64,000 bases of DNA. Source: Saccharophagus sp. K07. Its GTDB lineage: Bacteria; Pseudomonadota; Gammaproteobacteria; Pseudomonadales; Cellvibrionaceae. The stretch is from contig NZ_QRAI01000003.1 of the NCBI RefSeq assembly GCF_014336955.1, positions 539,800 through 603,799 on the forward strand, read 5' to 3'. This document shows, piece after piece, positions 1-8,905 of the stretch. The notes beneath the pieces were generated by a model that made no database searches, was not told the DNA's origin, and worked only from the letters and a program-made list of their open reading frames with translations. The position numbers and the translations under genes were made by a program. How positions within the stretch are numbered: the stretch's first letter is position 1; each line of letters begins with the position of its first letter.

Positions 1-1961
1 TTTTTTCCCTGTACCGCGATTACGCCAATGCGGGTTATGCAGTGGAGTGGCCGGTTAGCGCGGGCGGTGTAAATGCTTTGCGCAATCGCCTCGGTCGCTA
101 TGGTTACCTTGCGTTTTATACCTCCCCGACGCTTCTGCAAAACAAACCTTTGCCGTTGGTGCATCTCGGATTTTTTATTTCACGCCAGGAAGCACAAAAA
201 TTTATCGCCGATAACGGTTCTGCATTTACCGGTCTGCGCGTCGTCAGCGTTGCGCCCACTGAGCACCGTCAATTGTTTTCGGGAGATGCGCAATCCTGGT
301 ATTGGCTCTCACCGTCTACAGAAGATAAACACGCCGGCCTCCAGGCCATTCTGGCGGAAGCCAAAAATCTTTATATGAACCAACAGTACCAGCAGGCATT
401 GAATTATTACGCGGTGCTGTCGCTGGCGTCTGATCGCGAAATCTCTACCTGGGCGCAGGAGTTGATGGGGTTGACCTATGAGCGCCTCGGCCAAACAGAC
501 CTGGCGCTGCAGACGTATCGCAATTTAGTAGAGAGCAATCCGGAAGGTAGCAGCGCTAAGCGCATCAACCAGCGTCTGCGTGCATTGGAAACCGCGGCGG
601 ACGATGGCAAAGGGGCGCTGCGCAAATCCAAATATGCCGAGAGCAACCCCAAATTTTATTGGCGCGGTTTGTTTGGTCAGTCATACAACTACATGGAACG
701 CGGCGGCAAACATCTGCCAACGGAAGATGTATTTTCCGTTCTAGCGACCAATTATGACTTTACCGCGGGTTATCGCCATCCAGAACATGAAGTAGAAGTG
801 CGCTTGGCTGGTTATGACCAAGCAGACATGCTCGACTATGTAGATGACGATAAAACCGTCATCAAGCGCCTCTATGTGAATTACACCCATGTGAATACAG
901 GTTTGAACCTGGTGGGCGGCCGGCAGCGCGATTACGGCAGCGGTATGTATCACTACTTTGACGGGGTGAGCGTGAAGTACCCGCTCTCGCAGCGCTGGAA
1001 AATCGGCGCCAGCGCAGGTGTGCCTGTGCAGTTTTCCGACTTTTACGATTACATGGACCGCAAATTTTACAGCCTGCAAACCAGCTTCGACTGGGATGAC
1101 CACTGGAGCTTTGGTGGCTATATCACCCAGCAGACTGTATATGGCGAGACTGATCGGGCAGCTTACGGTGGCAAAGCGCAGTATGTATCGAAAAAGTTCT
1201 CCAGCTACCTCAACCTGGATTATGACTACGAGTTCGCCGAGCTGAATATTCTGCGCTGGCAGGGTTCTTACCATATCAACGACAAACACCAACTCTCCGC
1301 TCATTACGGTCGCCAGCGGTCGCCATTTCTGACCTCTACCAACATTCTTATAGGGCAACCCTATCTGAATCTGGAGCAGTATTTACGCGATCAGTTTAAC
1401 CGTGACTACCTCCTTTATTACGCACTGGAACGAACGTCTCTGTACGAATTCGGCTCATTGAGCCACCAGTGGAAAGTGGACGACGAGCTGCAAATCATTA
1501 CCGATGTCTATCACTCCGTCAGTACGGATATCCCCATTTTTACTGCAGAAGACGGTGGTTTGACTTGGACTGTGGAATCGAAAGACGCCGAGTACCGCTA
1601 TTCGTCCGTAGGCGTGCAAGCGGTTGTCGAGAACTTTTTTGGCGGCAATGACTCGGCGATCATGAGTTTGCGTTTTATTGATACCACCCAATCCTCCTCC
1701 AATGTTCTGCAGCTGTCCGAGCGTTTTCGCCTGTTTAACAACCGCGTGTTCGTTACACCGAAAGTGCAGTTGAAATACACCCAGAAAAAGTCCGACGACA
1801 CGGCGCAAACCAATGTGCGTGGCAGTTTGGCTCTTTCATATCGCCCCTGGCGCAATACCGATCTTCGTTTGGAGGTAGGTAATGAAGCGATTCGGGATGT
1901 GGATGAGAAGATCAATATCGATTATTCGTACTTGATCGCGGGCTACCAACTGCGCTTCTAA
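1..1961 (+). CDS. SPOR-like/TPR outer-membrane beta-barrel protein (5' end outside window)
   Basis: The reading frame is open from the first bases of the window, so the N-terminus lies upstream; a GTG at 42 is only an internal possible start. About 650 residues are visible. The first ~80 residues contain a stretch (HLGFFISRQEAQKF, then LRVVSV) that resembles a SPOR peptidoglycan-binding fold. Residues ~120-190 look like two TPR helical pairs. From ~215 to the end the sequence alternates aromatic and polar residues as in a beta-barrel and finishes in Phe (AGYQLRF), the usual C-terminal signature of an outer-membrane protein. I infer an outer-membrane porin or exporter with a periplasmic TPR domain, similar in layout to exopolysaccharide export proteins. 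The substrate is unknown and no gene name is justified. Confidence 0.75.
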   Translation, partial: FSLYRDYANAGYAVEWPVSAGGVNALRNRLGRYGYLAFYTSPTLLQNKPLPLVHLGFFISRQEAQKFIADNGSAFTGLRVVSVAPTEHRQLFSGDAQSWYWLSPSTEDKHAGLQAILAEAKNLYMNQQYQQALNYYAVLSLASDREISTWAQELMGLTYERLGQTDLALQTYRNLVESNPEGSSAKRINQRLRALETAADDGKGALRKSKYAESNPKFYWRGLFGQSYNYMERGGKHLPTEDVFSVLATNYDFTAGYRHPEHEVEVRLAGYDQADMLDYVDDDKTVIKRLYVNYTHVNTGLNLVGGRQRDYGSGMYHYFDGVSVKYPLSQRWKIGASAGVPVQFSDFYDYMDRKFYSLQTSFDWDDHWSFGGYITQQTVYGETDRAAYGGKAQYVSKKFSSYLNLDYDYEFAELNILRWQGSYHINDKHQLSAHYGRQRSPFLTSTNILIGQPYLNLEQYLRDQFNRDYLLYYALERTSLYEFGSLSHQWKVDDELQIITDVYHSVSTDIPIFTAEDGGLTWTVESKDAEYRYSSVGVQAVVENFFGGNDSAIMSLRFIDTTQSSSNVLQLSERFRLFNNRVFVTPKVQLKYTQKKSDDTAQTNVRGSLALSYRPWRNTDLRLEVGNEAIRDVDEKINIDYSYLIAGYQLRF

Positions 1962-2001
1962 GATACAAATATCGACTTTGGTCGACGATGGAATCAGATA
2001 A

Positions 2002-2026
2002 TTGCCGCCACCAGAAGGTGGCGGCC
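2002..2026. terminator. Hairpin between convergent genes
   Basis: A 9-bp stem (gccgccacc / ggtggcggc) with an AGAA loop lies between the convergent ends of the beta-barrel gene and the algP-like gene. There is no clear T run, so it may be a weak terminator or just a structured spacer. Confidence 0.4.
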
Positions 2027-2038
2027 GGCGTGGGATGA

Positions 2039-2986
2039 TTAGGCTTCGCTATCGAACAGGCTGGTTGGTGCCGCAGGTGCTTCAGTTGTAGCTTCTTCAG
2101 AGGCGTGCTCGGCTTCTGCCGGAGCCGGAATTTCAACTGAAGTTTCAGCGGTTTCCACTACTGATGGCTCATTGGCAATTTCTTCAATCGCTGATACCAC
2201 ATCTTCTTTTTTGGGAAGCTTGGCTTTTTTCGCCTTTTTCTCTTTCTTCTCAGTAGCTTTCTTAGCTTCCGTCACTTCCGCTGGGGCGGCATTCTTTTTA
2301 GGACGACCGCGTCGCTTTGGCGCTGTGGAAGTTTCTGCTGCAGCTGGCGCAGTTTCAGTTTTTGCTTTGCCAGGTTTTCTGCCGGGCTTTTTCTTCTCAA
2401 CCACTACCTTTTCAGCTTTCTTGCTGGTCTTCTCAGCTTTCTTATTTGCCTTCTCAGCTTTCTTGCTGACTTTCTCAGTTTTTTTGCTGGCTTTCTCGGC
2501 TTTCTTATCTGCCTTTTTGCTCGCTTTTGCAGGGGCTGCGGCAGCTTCACTTTTTGGCTTGCGTCCGCGTTTTTTGCCAGTCGCTTTCGCAGCAGCTTTG
2601 GCTTTAGGAGCTTTGCTTGAGGTTGCTGCTGCGGTTTTACCGCCTTCTTTTGCCTGGGCAAGTTCGAGTTTTGCTGCAGCAATTGCGTCTTTGAGTTCAG
2701 TTGAAGCTTGTTTCAGTTTTGCCACTTCAGCCTGGAGCTGCTTAACTTTGCTTTGGTTAGCTGGAGACTTTTTCTTCTTGTTGGCAGCGACAGCAGCCGC
2801 CAGTTTGTCTTTAGCCTTGCTCAACGCAGTCTTGTTTTTTGCGGCACCGCTTTGAGCAGCTTTAAGTGCTTTTTGCGCGTCGCTTACTTTTTTCGCGCGA
2901 GCTTTAGCGAGTTGTCCTTGCAGTTGGGCGATCTGTTTTTCGAGTGCGAGAACGGGATCTACCTTCTTTTTTTTCGGCGCAGCCAT
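2039..2986 (-). CDS. algP: AlgP-like, lysine/alanine-rich histone H1-like DNA-binding protein
   Basis: About 315 residues, very rich in Lys and Ala. An N-terminal coiled-coil-like part (to ~residue 120) is followed by a low-complexity tail of KKAEKxxKKAEK repeats. The tail also has AT-hook-like cores (KKRGRKPK, KKPGRKPG, KRRGRPKK). This is the architecture of Pseudomonas AlgP (AlgR3), a histone-H1-like transcription factor. I chose the ATG at 2986 (MAAPKKKK) because the frame continues 12 codons upstream without family resemblance. Its neighbours are the FKBP isomerase, rsd/algQ and dsbB, as around Pseudomonas algP, which supports the name. The acidic tail (~residues 275-315) is unlike the basic repeats. 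The exact repeat number is expected to vary between strains. Confidence 0.8.
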   Translation of the reverse strand: MAAPKKKKVDPVLALEKQIAQLQGQLAKARAKKVSDAQKALKAAQSGAAKNKTALSKAKDKLAAAVAANKKKKSPANQSKVKQLQAEVAKLKQASTELKDAIAAAKLELAQAKEGGKTAAATSSKAPKAKAAAKATGKKRGRKPKSEAAAAPAKASKKADKKAEKASKKTEKVSKKAEKANKKAEKTSKKAEKVVVEKKKPGRKPGKAKTETAPAAAETSTAPKRRGRPKKNAAPAEVTEAKKATEKKEKKAKKAKLPKKEDVVSAIEEIANEPSVVETAETSVEIPAPAEAEHASEEATTEAPAAPTSLFDSEA

Positions 2987-3508
2987 ACGGGATACCTGTG
3001 TAATGTTAAACAAGGGATTCAATCAACACTCAAAATAATAGCGTGCTTCAAATAAAAAATGTACAGTTTTTGCGCTATTTGCAAGTTTAAAAATGCAACT
3101 TTTCAAAAAAATATCACTAAATATTCGCGATTTAATTGAAATGAATAGAATCGCGATCGAGCATCAGTAATAACACAGCCCAATCGCACGTATTGTTAAT
3201 TGATGTGAAATGTCGTTTTCGCAGGATTTCCGCCAAGAAATATCTAGTTGAATACGGGGTTGGATCGGCGCGCCTTGAGTGTTTCGTTGGGAGTCGAAAT
3301 TTCGATACGAGCATTCGCTCGGCAACTTTGGCGGGTAATGCTTCAAGGGAGGGTGGGTAAAGCAAAAAAATGTGCTGCCAGTCTGCGATCCCGCCAAAAA
3401 TTGCGTTACCATGGCGCACCAAGTTCGTTTTCTCGGCACCCCGGGAGTAAGGCTCGCCCGCTACAGCTGAGAACCCTTTGAATAATAGGAGCTCACTGGA
3501 AAAACACT
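2987..3508. other. 522-bp intergenic region between divergent algP and FKBP genes
   Basis: The region is AT-rich on the algP side (about 3040-3140) and must hold the divergent promoters of algP and the FKBP gene. I see no convincing gene. Short frames on both strands lack ribosome-binding sites and family resemblance. No clear paired -35/-10 could be fixed by eye. Confidence 0.5.
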
Positions 3509-4264
3509 ATGAAGAAGTTACACGTCACCAAAGCCGGCCTTCTGGGTGCCACCATAGCTGCAGTATTGGTTACCTCAGGCTGTAATAAAGAATCCAATAA
3601 TGCAGCCTCAACTGAGGTCAAGCTCGACACCGTCGAACAGAAGATGACCTACATCGTCGGATATAACATGGCTAAACAGGCTCAGGCCAACGGACTTGAT
3701 TTCCAAAAAGAAGTTATGTCCGCTGCAATCCAGGATGTTCTGGATGGCAAAGATCCCCGCATTGCTCAAGCCGAGCAGCAACAAATCATGATGTCCTTCC
3801 AGGAAGAGCAGCACAGCAAGCGCGAAGAAGAGCGCAAAGTGGCTGCTGAGAAAAACCTGAAAAGATCGCAAGAGTTTTTGACTGCGAACGCGAAAAAAGA
3901 TGGCGTGAAAGTCACCGAAAGCGGTTTGCAGTATGAAGTGTTGACCGCTGCTCCGGAAGGCGCTGCGTCACCGACTGAAGATGACGTGGTCAAAGTGCAT
4001 TATCACGGCACTCTGGTTGACGGTACTGTATTCGATAGCTCCGTCGAACGTGGTCAGCCTGTCAGCTTCCCGGTTAAAGGCGTGATCAACGGTTGGGTGG
4101 AAGCGCTGCAGTTGATGAAAGTGGGTGATAAATTCAAATTGTACATTCCGCCAGAGTTGGGCTATGGCGAAGGTGGTACTTCTGGACAGATCGGTCCAAA
4201 CGACGCGCTGATTTTTGAAGTGGAGTTGTTGGAAATCAATCCATCAATGGAAGGTCACCCTTGA
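3509..4264 (+). CDS. FKBP-type peptidyl-prolyl cis-trans isomerase, lipoprotein (FkpA/Mip type)
   Basis: 251 residues. The N-terminus is a lipoprotein signal ending in the lipobox VTSGC (Cys25). An N-terminal alpha-helical dimerisation region (~35-130; YIVGYNMAKQ and a long charged helix) is followed by the FKBP domain (~135-245). The FKBP motifs are visible: VKVHYHGTLVDGTVFDSS, then GWVEALQLMKVGDK, then YIPPELGYGEGG. The protein should act in the periplasm as a prolyl isomerase and chaperone, anchored in a membrane. In Pseudomonas an FKBP isomerase gene sits between algP and algQ, as here. Start is the ATG at 3509, giving an intact signal peptide. Confidence 0.92.
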   Translation: MKKLHVTKAGLLGATIAAVLVTSGCNKESNNAASTEVKLDTVEQKMTYIVGYNMAKQAQANGLDFQKEVMSAAIQDVLDGKDPRIAQAEQQQIMMSFQEEQHSKREEERKVAAEKNLKRSQEFLTANAKKDGVKVTESGLQYEVLTAAPEGAASPTEDDVVKVHYHGTLVDGTVFDSSVERGQPVSFPVKGVINGWVEALQLMKVGDKFKLYIPPELGYGEGGTSGQIGPNDALIFEVELLEINPSMEGHP

Positions 4265-4277
4265 TATAAAGGTGTTG

Positions 4278-4311
4278 AAAATAAACGGGGCTTCGGCCCC
4301 GTTTATTTTTT
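4278..4311. terminator. Bidirectional terminator after FKBP gene
   Basis: A strong stem (ataaacggggc / gccccgtttat) closes on a TTCG tetraloop, with A residues on the left and a T run on the right. It serves the FKBP gene on the plus strand. It also overlaps the last codons of the convergent WD40-like gene. Confidence 0.9.
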
Positions 4312-5340
4312 CTGGGTCAATTTAAAAACCAGTCCATTTGATGCAATTGCGTAAAATTTCCCCTGCTCTTCGCTAAAGGCGACATCAATGACTGCTGCAC
4401 CCGCCGGTTTCCATAGTCTGCGCTGCCCTAGCTTCCAAATGGTGGGGTTTTTAAGATCGTTCAAATGCCATAACGAGATGGTCTGATCCGTTTGGCCCGC
4501 TAATAAAAATTGATTGTCCGGGCTGAACCGAGCACTGGTGAAGCTTAAACCGCGCTTTACTCGTCCCGCCTTGAGCGGAATTTCCCCTACCACTTGGCCG
4601 TCGCGACTGCGCCAAATAATGGCTTTATCGTATTGGCTGACGGATAAAACAAGGCTGCCATCGGGCGACAGGACGACCAATTGGACCTCGTCGTTGTGAC
4701 GCATACGTACAAAGTGTTTGTTGTTTTGCAGATCCCATGTCACAGCTGTGTAATCCGCTGAGCCGGTAGCGGCGATCAATCCTTTGTCATCGAGGCTGAC
4801 GCTGTGAACCCGATCCTTATGATTGAACGTGTGAATAATTCCGCCGCGTCTGACGTCGAAAATTACCGCCGTGTGGTCAGCCAATCCTAAAAGTGCTTTA
4901 TTGCCGCCCGAAGAAAGCTGTACCGAGGATATTTCTCCTGGTGCCTGCCAGTAGCGCGAAGCCTCACCCGTTTTGGTGTCCCACAACACTAATGTATTAG
5001 TATCGGCTGTCAGCGCCCAATTGCCATCCGGGGAGGTATCCGCAGCGGCCAAAATGGTGTCGGTCGCCGCTTTATGGCTCCAGTTGAACAGGCGCTCTTC
5101 ATCGGATAATCGCCAATAACTGATGCCGTGATGCATGGAGCCGATCACCGCATAATTTCCACGATCGTCCAACGTACCTGCATAAATCCCTGCGGTAGCC
5201 ACTTTTATTTGGCCCGCTGGTGGATGCGCTTTTTCGCTACAGCCCAACCCAGCCATTAATACAGAAATCGCGACCAGAGCCCGCGCACAGCAACGGAATG
5301 TTGCGGAGTGTTGCAAAGGAATAAATGTGCGCGGATTCAT
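4303..5340 (-). CDS. WD40/beta-propeller repeat protein, probable lipoprotein
   Basis: About 345 residues from the ATG at 5340. The frame runs further up to 5412, but that would begin inside the terminator of the preceding rsd gene, so the later start is preferred. The N-terminus has a hydrophobic signal (ALVAISVLMAGLGC) with an imperfect lipobox. The rest is made of repeats of ~40 residues with WD40-type endings such as NWALTADTNTLVLWD, TGSADYTAVTWD, DKAIIWR and DQTISLWH. This suggests a propeller that acts as a periplasmic or envelope scaffold. Its partner is unknown. The gene interrupts the otherwise Pseudomonas-like order of FKBP isomerase and rsd/algQ. Confidence 0.75.
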   Translation of the reverse strand: MNPRTFIPLQHSATFRCCARALVAISVLMAGLGCSEKAHPPAGQIKVATAGIYAGTLDDRGNYAVIGSMHHGISYWRLSDEERLFNWSHKAATDTILAAADTSPDGNWALTADTNTLVLWDTKTGEASRYWQAPGEISSVQLSSGGNKALLGLADHTAVIFDVRRGGIIHTFNHKDRVHSVSLDDKGLIAATGSADYTAVTWDLQNNKHFVRMRHNDEVQLVVLSPDGSLVLSVSQYDKAIIWRSRDGQVVGEIPLKAGRVKRGLSFTSARFSPDNQFLLAGQTDQTISLWHLNDLKNPTIWKLGQRRLWKPAGAAVIDVAFSEEQGKFYAIASNGLVFKLTQKK

Positions 5341-5410
5341 GCGGCGGTCTTCGAATTGGTGGGGGCTATTCATTGGAAGCTTAGCAGCACTCCCGATGAT
5401 GGCCAGGGAC

Positions 5411-5442
5411 ATAAAAAAAGCAGCTAATGCTGCTTTTTTTAT
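5411..5442 (-). terminator. Terminator downstream of rsd
   Basis: An A-rich flank and the stem aaaaaaagcagc / gctgctttttttt with loop TAAT lie just after the rsd stop codon on the minus strand. The run of T on either strand is long enough for termination in both directions. Confidence 0.85.
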
Positions 5443-5457
5443 TGGGCGAGTGTGAAT

Positions 5458-5922
5458 CTATATCACCTGATCTCTGTGCGAATGGTGGAGCACTTCGATC
5501 ATTTGATCCTCCGCTTCGAAGCGGATAGCGAGAGATTCACCCAACTTGGATAGGTCGGCTATCAGAGAACTCAAGTCATCGGTTTCCTGATATTTATCGT
5601 TGAAGTCGAGAATAAATTCGGTGGTGGTATCTATGATTTTGTAGTGCGACTTGGCTTGCGCGAGTCCCTCCTGGTCTTCGAATTCACGTCCTTCATTCAG
5701 AAGTTGTTCGTAAACTTCAAAGTGTCCGGCGGAGACATAATCCACTAGGATTTGGCAGAAATGGCGCAGGTTTTCTTCCGTTTCTGCTGTGAAATTGCTT
5801 TCCTTTTCTGCGCTAAGTTTGCAAAACAATACCAGAAGGGATTGTCGTTCTTGTAACCACCGGTCGATGATTTCGCTTACACCACCCCATCGCTCCCGTG
5901 CCGATTGACAGTTCTCAAGCAT
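5458..5922 (-). CDS. rsd: Rsd/AlgQ family anti-sigma-70 factor
   Basis: 154 residues, all alpha-helical in appearance, with the Rsd/AlgQ signature WLQERQSLLVLFCKL near residues 22-36 and the conserved FNDKYQ. Family members bind region 4 of the housekeeping sigma factor and adjust RNA polymerase use. In Pseudomonas AlgQ also affects alginate and virulence genes. The length equals that of the family. A ribosome-binding site (gaggaa) precedes the ATG. It is transcribed toward the WD40-like gene and closed by its own terminator. The nearness of algP and dsbB supports the algQ assignment. Confidence 0.9.
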   Translation of the reverse strand: MLENCQSARERWGGVSEIIDRWLQERQSLLVLFCKLSAEKESNFTAETEENLRHFCQILVDYVSAGHFEVYEQLLNEGREFEDQEGLAQAKSHYKIIDTTTEFILDFNDKYQETDDLSSLIADLSKLGESLAIRFEAEDQMIEVLHHSHRDQVI

Positions 5923-6100
5923 TCATAATTCCTCGGTTTTATAAAGCCATTATTATTCGAATTGGGATTATTGACTGGCTTGTTCAGCAAGATAGGTGAT
6001 CTGCGAGCAATGAGCAAGCCCTAAACTTTAACCGGGTTTAGGGCATTTGGAGGGCGTTAGATCGAAGCGGGGCCAAAGAGAAGTGGGCACTTAGGCCGCA

Positions 6101-6592
6101 TCAAGCGCGGCGCAAGATCTGCCAGATATTAAATAAGGCTAAGCCGATAAAAGCGACGAGTGTCCAACCGGGGATGCTGATCCCAAGAAAGGTCCACACG
6201 ACTTCCGCACAGTTGCCGTCGCCGCGCAAAAGCACCGACAAAGCATCCATTAAAGGAAAGTTTTCCAGCAGATAACTGATATCGGGACCACACGCGGGTA
6301 CCTGATCTGGCGGCAAACTTTGCAACCATAATTGGCGGGTGGAAAAAGAGCCGCCCAAAATAGCAAACAGAACCCCAAGTATTCCGAAGATTTTTCTGCC
6401 TTTAGCCTGCGGATTAAAAATGAACCCCAGCAACCCGGTGAGTCCCACCGCAATAATGAAAATTCGCTGCGTTATACACAGCGGGCACGGATAAAGATCC
6501 ATGAAGTACTGCATATAAAGGCCGGTGAGAATCAATCCGGTACAGCCGAGAAAAATCAGCAAAAACGTCTGGCGAGATGAAGGTAAGGGCAT
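6101..6592 (-). CDS. dsbB: Disulfide bond formation protein B (DsbB)
   Basis: 163 residues with four membrane helices. The first periplasmic loop carries the redox pair in YPCPLC. The second loop carries the other pair, in VPACGPD and GDGNCAEV. DsbB reoxidises DsbA and passes electrons to quinone. The conserved Arg after the first pair (ITQRIF) is present. The gene lies upstream of rsd on the same strand, matching the algQ-dsbB order known from Pseudomonas. The ATG at 6592 gives a full-length protein. Confidence 0.93.
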   Translation of the reverse strand: MPLPSSRQTFLLIFLGCTGLILTGLYMQYFMDLYPCPLCITQRIFIIAVGLTGLLGFIFNPQAKGRKIFGILGVLFAILGGSFSTRQLWLQSLPPDQVPACGPDISYLLENFPLMDALSVLLRGDGNCAEVVWTFLGISIPGWTLVAFIGLALFNIWQILRRA

Positions 6593-6738
6593 ATCGGAGT
6601 CCGCATTAAAATTTTCCTGATGGACGCTGTACGGTAGTGAAAGTTTCGTTTTAACTCAAGGCGCCGTTTTGCTCTAACAAGCAGAGAACGGGGATTCAAC
6701 TATTCTTAAGTTCGAATATCGCAAACGAGATAAGCAAA

Positions 6739-7161
6739 ATGTTGCTGAGAGTAATCATGTTGCTGGCCTGCGCCTGGCTCGCTCCATCCTTCGCGTGGGC
6801 GTCCTCTGACGCCTCGGCAGAAGCCACTGGCGGCAATGCGGGGAATATTTATCTACCGTTGAAACCGGCATTTATTGTGAATTACGGTGGTCCCGGCAAG
6901 CTGAAATATATCAAGGCGGATATCTCGTTGCGCTTACAGGACCAGCAAGTCGCCAATTCTGTGCGCCACCATATGCCCTATATCCGCAATAACCTTGTCA
7001 TGCTGTTTTCCGCTCAAACAGACGAAAGTATTTCGTCTCAGGAGGGTAAAGAAGCGCTGCGGCAAGAGGCACTGCAGGCGGTGCGCGAAGTCATCCAGCG
7101 AGAGGACCAGGTAGAAGGTGTGGTCGATCTCTACTTCAACGCCTTTTTAATCCAAAAATAA
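6739..7161 (+). CDS. FliL-like flagellar basal-body-associated protein, exported
   Basis: 140 residues with a cleavable signal (ends FAWASSDA) rather than the N-terminal anchor of classical FliL. The body matches the FliL fold: YLPLKPAFIVNY, then KYIKADISLRL, a helix with HHMPYIRNNLVMLFS, and a C-terminal VEGVVDLYFNAFLIQK. Paralogous FliL-like proteins of this kind occur beside gshA in pseudomonads, as here. The role is unclear. It may modulate flagellar stator function or act elsewhere in the periplasm. Confidence 0.8.
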   Translation: MLLRVIMLLACAWLAPSFAWASSDASAEATGGNAGNIYLPLKPAFIVNYGGPGKLKYIKADISLRLQDQQVANSVRHHMPYIRNNLVMLFSAQTDESISSQEGKEALRQEALQAVREVIQREDQVEGVVDLYFNAFLIQK

Positions 7162-7186
7162 CCGTTTATCTCAAAGGCAGTACCGT

Positions 7187-8809
7187 TTAGGCCACTTTCG
7201 ATTCGTTGCAGCAGCGCTGATATTGCTCGTAATAGGATTTAAGGTAATCGGCAAATGGCGCTTGCTCTTGCCTTTCTTCGTCTGCTTGCAACGTCAGCGA
7301 TTCTTCCGCCATATCATTGAGAAGCTTTTCCACTGCAGGCGCGAGCGGCTGCGCGAGCAGTGTGCGTTTATGGATAACGGCCCGCTGTTTTGCCCATTGA
7401 TGGAAGGAAAGCTTTTGCTCGTGCAGTTCTGTCAGCACGCGAGCGGATGGCGTGGAATCGGGGTTGTCGATTTTGTTTTTCTGTACTTTCAATGAGTTGC
7501 TATAGGCGTTGCCGCCATGCACCTGATCCAACAGTTCCGCCAATGGCTGAAACGCATCGAACAACTCATTGGCCCATTGGCGCATAGAGATACTCTGGCC
7601 TTCCGGCGTGATGAGATCGACACCCGGACGACGGCCTTCGCTGACGATGATTTTCTGGTTGGCGAGAATGTGTTGAAACTCGGTTCTATCGCAATGGGGG
7701 CTGTCGGCTAGGGCGCAAAACAATAAGAAGATGTCGAGAAAGCGGATCTGGTCCGCATTGATACCTATGGGCGAAAAGGGATCTATGTCCAGGCAGCGCA
7801 CTTCAATATATTCAACCCCTCTGCGGCATAGAGCGGTCAGCGCCGTTTCACCTTTCTGCGCACTGCGCTTCGGGCGAATGGCGCTGTAAAACTCATTTTC
7901 GATTTGCAGCAAGCCGGTGTTGAGTTGGCAGAAGTGGCCTTCGCTGTCGGTGACTCCTATCTCTGCATAAGGTGCGTAAGGAGTTGTAATAGCGCGGCCC
8001 AGGGTTTTGACATAGCTCTCCAGTGAGTTGTAACACACATACAGAGACTCTTGGGCTTTGCTTTGATATCCCAGGTCCCCCATTCTCAGGGAGGTTGCAT
8101 AGGGCAGGTGCAAGGTGTTTTGATCTTCGCCAAACGGCTGCAGTGCGTGAGGACGGTCCTGTACGAAACTGCGGCACAGTGCTGGTGAGGCACCAAAGAG
8201 ATAAATCAATAACCAATAGTTGCGACGGAAATTGCGGATCAAGTCGAAATAGCGCCGGTTTGTATACTGGTCCAGCTCTTCCACTGAACCTTCGTTCTGA
8301 TGCATGAAGGCCCAAAACGATCCCGGCAACGAAAAGTTGTAGTGAACGCCTGCAACGGTTTGCATCACCCGACCATAGCGGTGGCCGAGGCCAATGCGAT
8401 AGACGGTTTTCATTTTGCCGCGATTGGTGGTGCCGTAGAGCGCAACCGGAATATCGTCACTCTTGCCCACCAGGCAAGGCATGCTGTGGCTCCACAGGAG
8501 TTCGTCGCCTATATGGCGGTAGGTGAATTGATGGAGAGACGTAAGTTGCTCCAGCAACATGCCCAGTCGGTGCGATGGCGGGGTAATGAATTCCAGCAGG
8601 GCTTCGCTGAAGTCTGTCGTGATCTGCGGATGGGTAAGTGCAGAACCCAAGCCTATCGGATGAGTTGTCGCAGCAATCCAGCCGGAGTCTGCAACCCTTA
8701 AACATTCTTTTTCGACACCGCGCAGAATGCCTGACAACAGAGGGGCATTCTCCCGATCGAATAATCCGGCAGGGATCTGCTCGGGGCTGAGCTTTGTATA
8801 TTGGCTCAC
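7187..8809 (-). CDS. gshA: Glutamate-cysteine ligase
   Basis: 540 residues, close to the ~520 of the E. coli-type enzyme. It makes gamma-glutamylcysteine, the first step of glutathione synthesis, in the cytoplasm. Family motifs include GVEKECLRV near residue 31, HPQITTDFSEALLEFITP near 60-77, and YIEVRCLDIDPFSP near 334-347. The start is a GTG at 8809. It is convergent with the FliL-like gene and leaves only ~25 bp between them. Confidence 0.95.
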   Translation of the reverse strand: MSQYTKLSPEQIPAGLFDRENAPLLSGILRGVEKECLRVADSGWIAATTHPIGLGSALTHPQITTDFSEALLEFITPPSHRLGMLLEQLTSLHQFTYRHIGDELLWSHSMPCLVGKSDDIPVALYGTTNRGKMKTVYRIGLGHRYGRVMQTVAGVHYNFSLPGSFWAFMHQNEGSVEELDQYTNRRYFDLIRNFRRNYWLLIYLFGASPALCRSFVQDRPHALQPFGEDQNTLHLPYATSLRMGDLGYQSKAQESLYVCYNSLESYVKTLGRAITTPYAPYAEIGVTDSEGHFCQLNTGLLQIENEFYSAIRPKRSAQKGETALTALCRRGVEYIEVRCLDIDPFSPIGINADQIRFLDIFLLFCALADSPHCDRTEFQHILANQKIIVSEGRRPGVDLITPEGQSISMRQWANELFDAFQPLAELLDQVHGGNAYSNSLKVQKNKIDNPDSTPSARVLTELHEQKLSFHQWAKQRAVIHKRTLLAQPLAPAVEKLLNDMAEESLTLQADEERQEQAPFADYLKSYYEQYQRCCNESKVA

Positions 8810-8905
8810 AATGCCATCCTCAGTTGACCAGGGGCAGCCGCACAGAGAATTTGCGGCTAGGCTTTAACAGTACAGCAAATTGGGGAACTGGTTGAAGACT
8901 GGGTG

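Noticed and set aside
2172..2855. Hydrophobic open frame opposite algP.
   Set aside because: It is the antisense of Lys/Ala codons, giving Phe/Ala/Leu runs; it has no family resemblance or ribosome-binding site.
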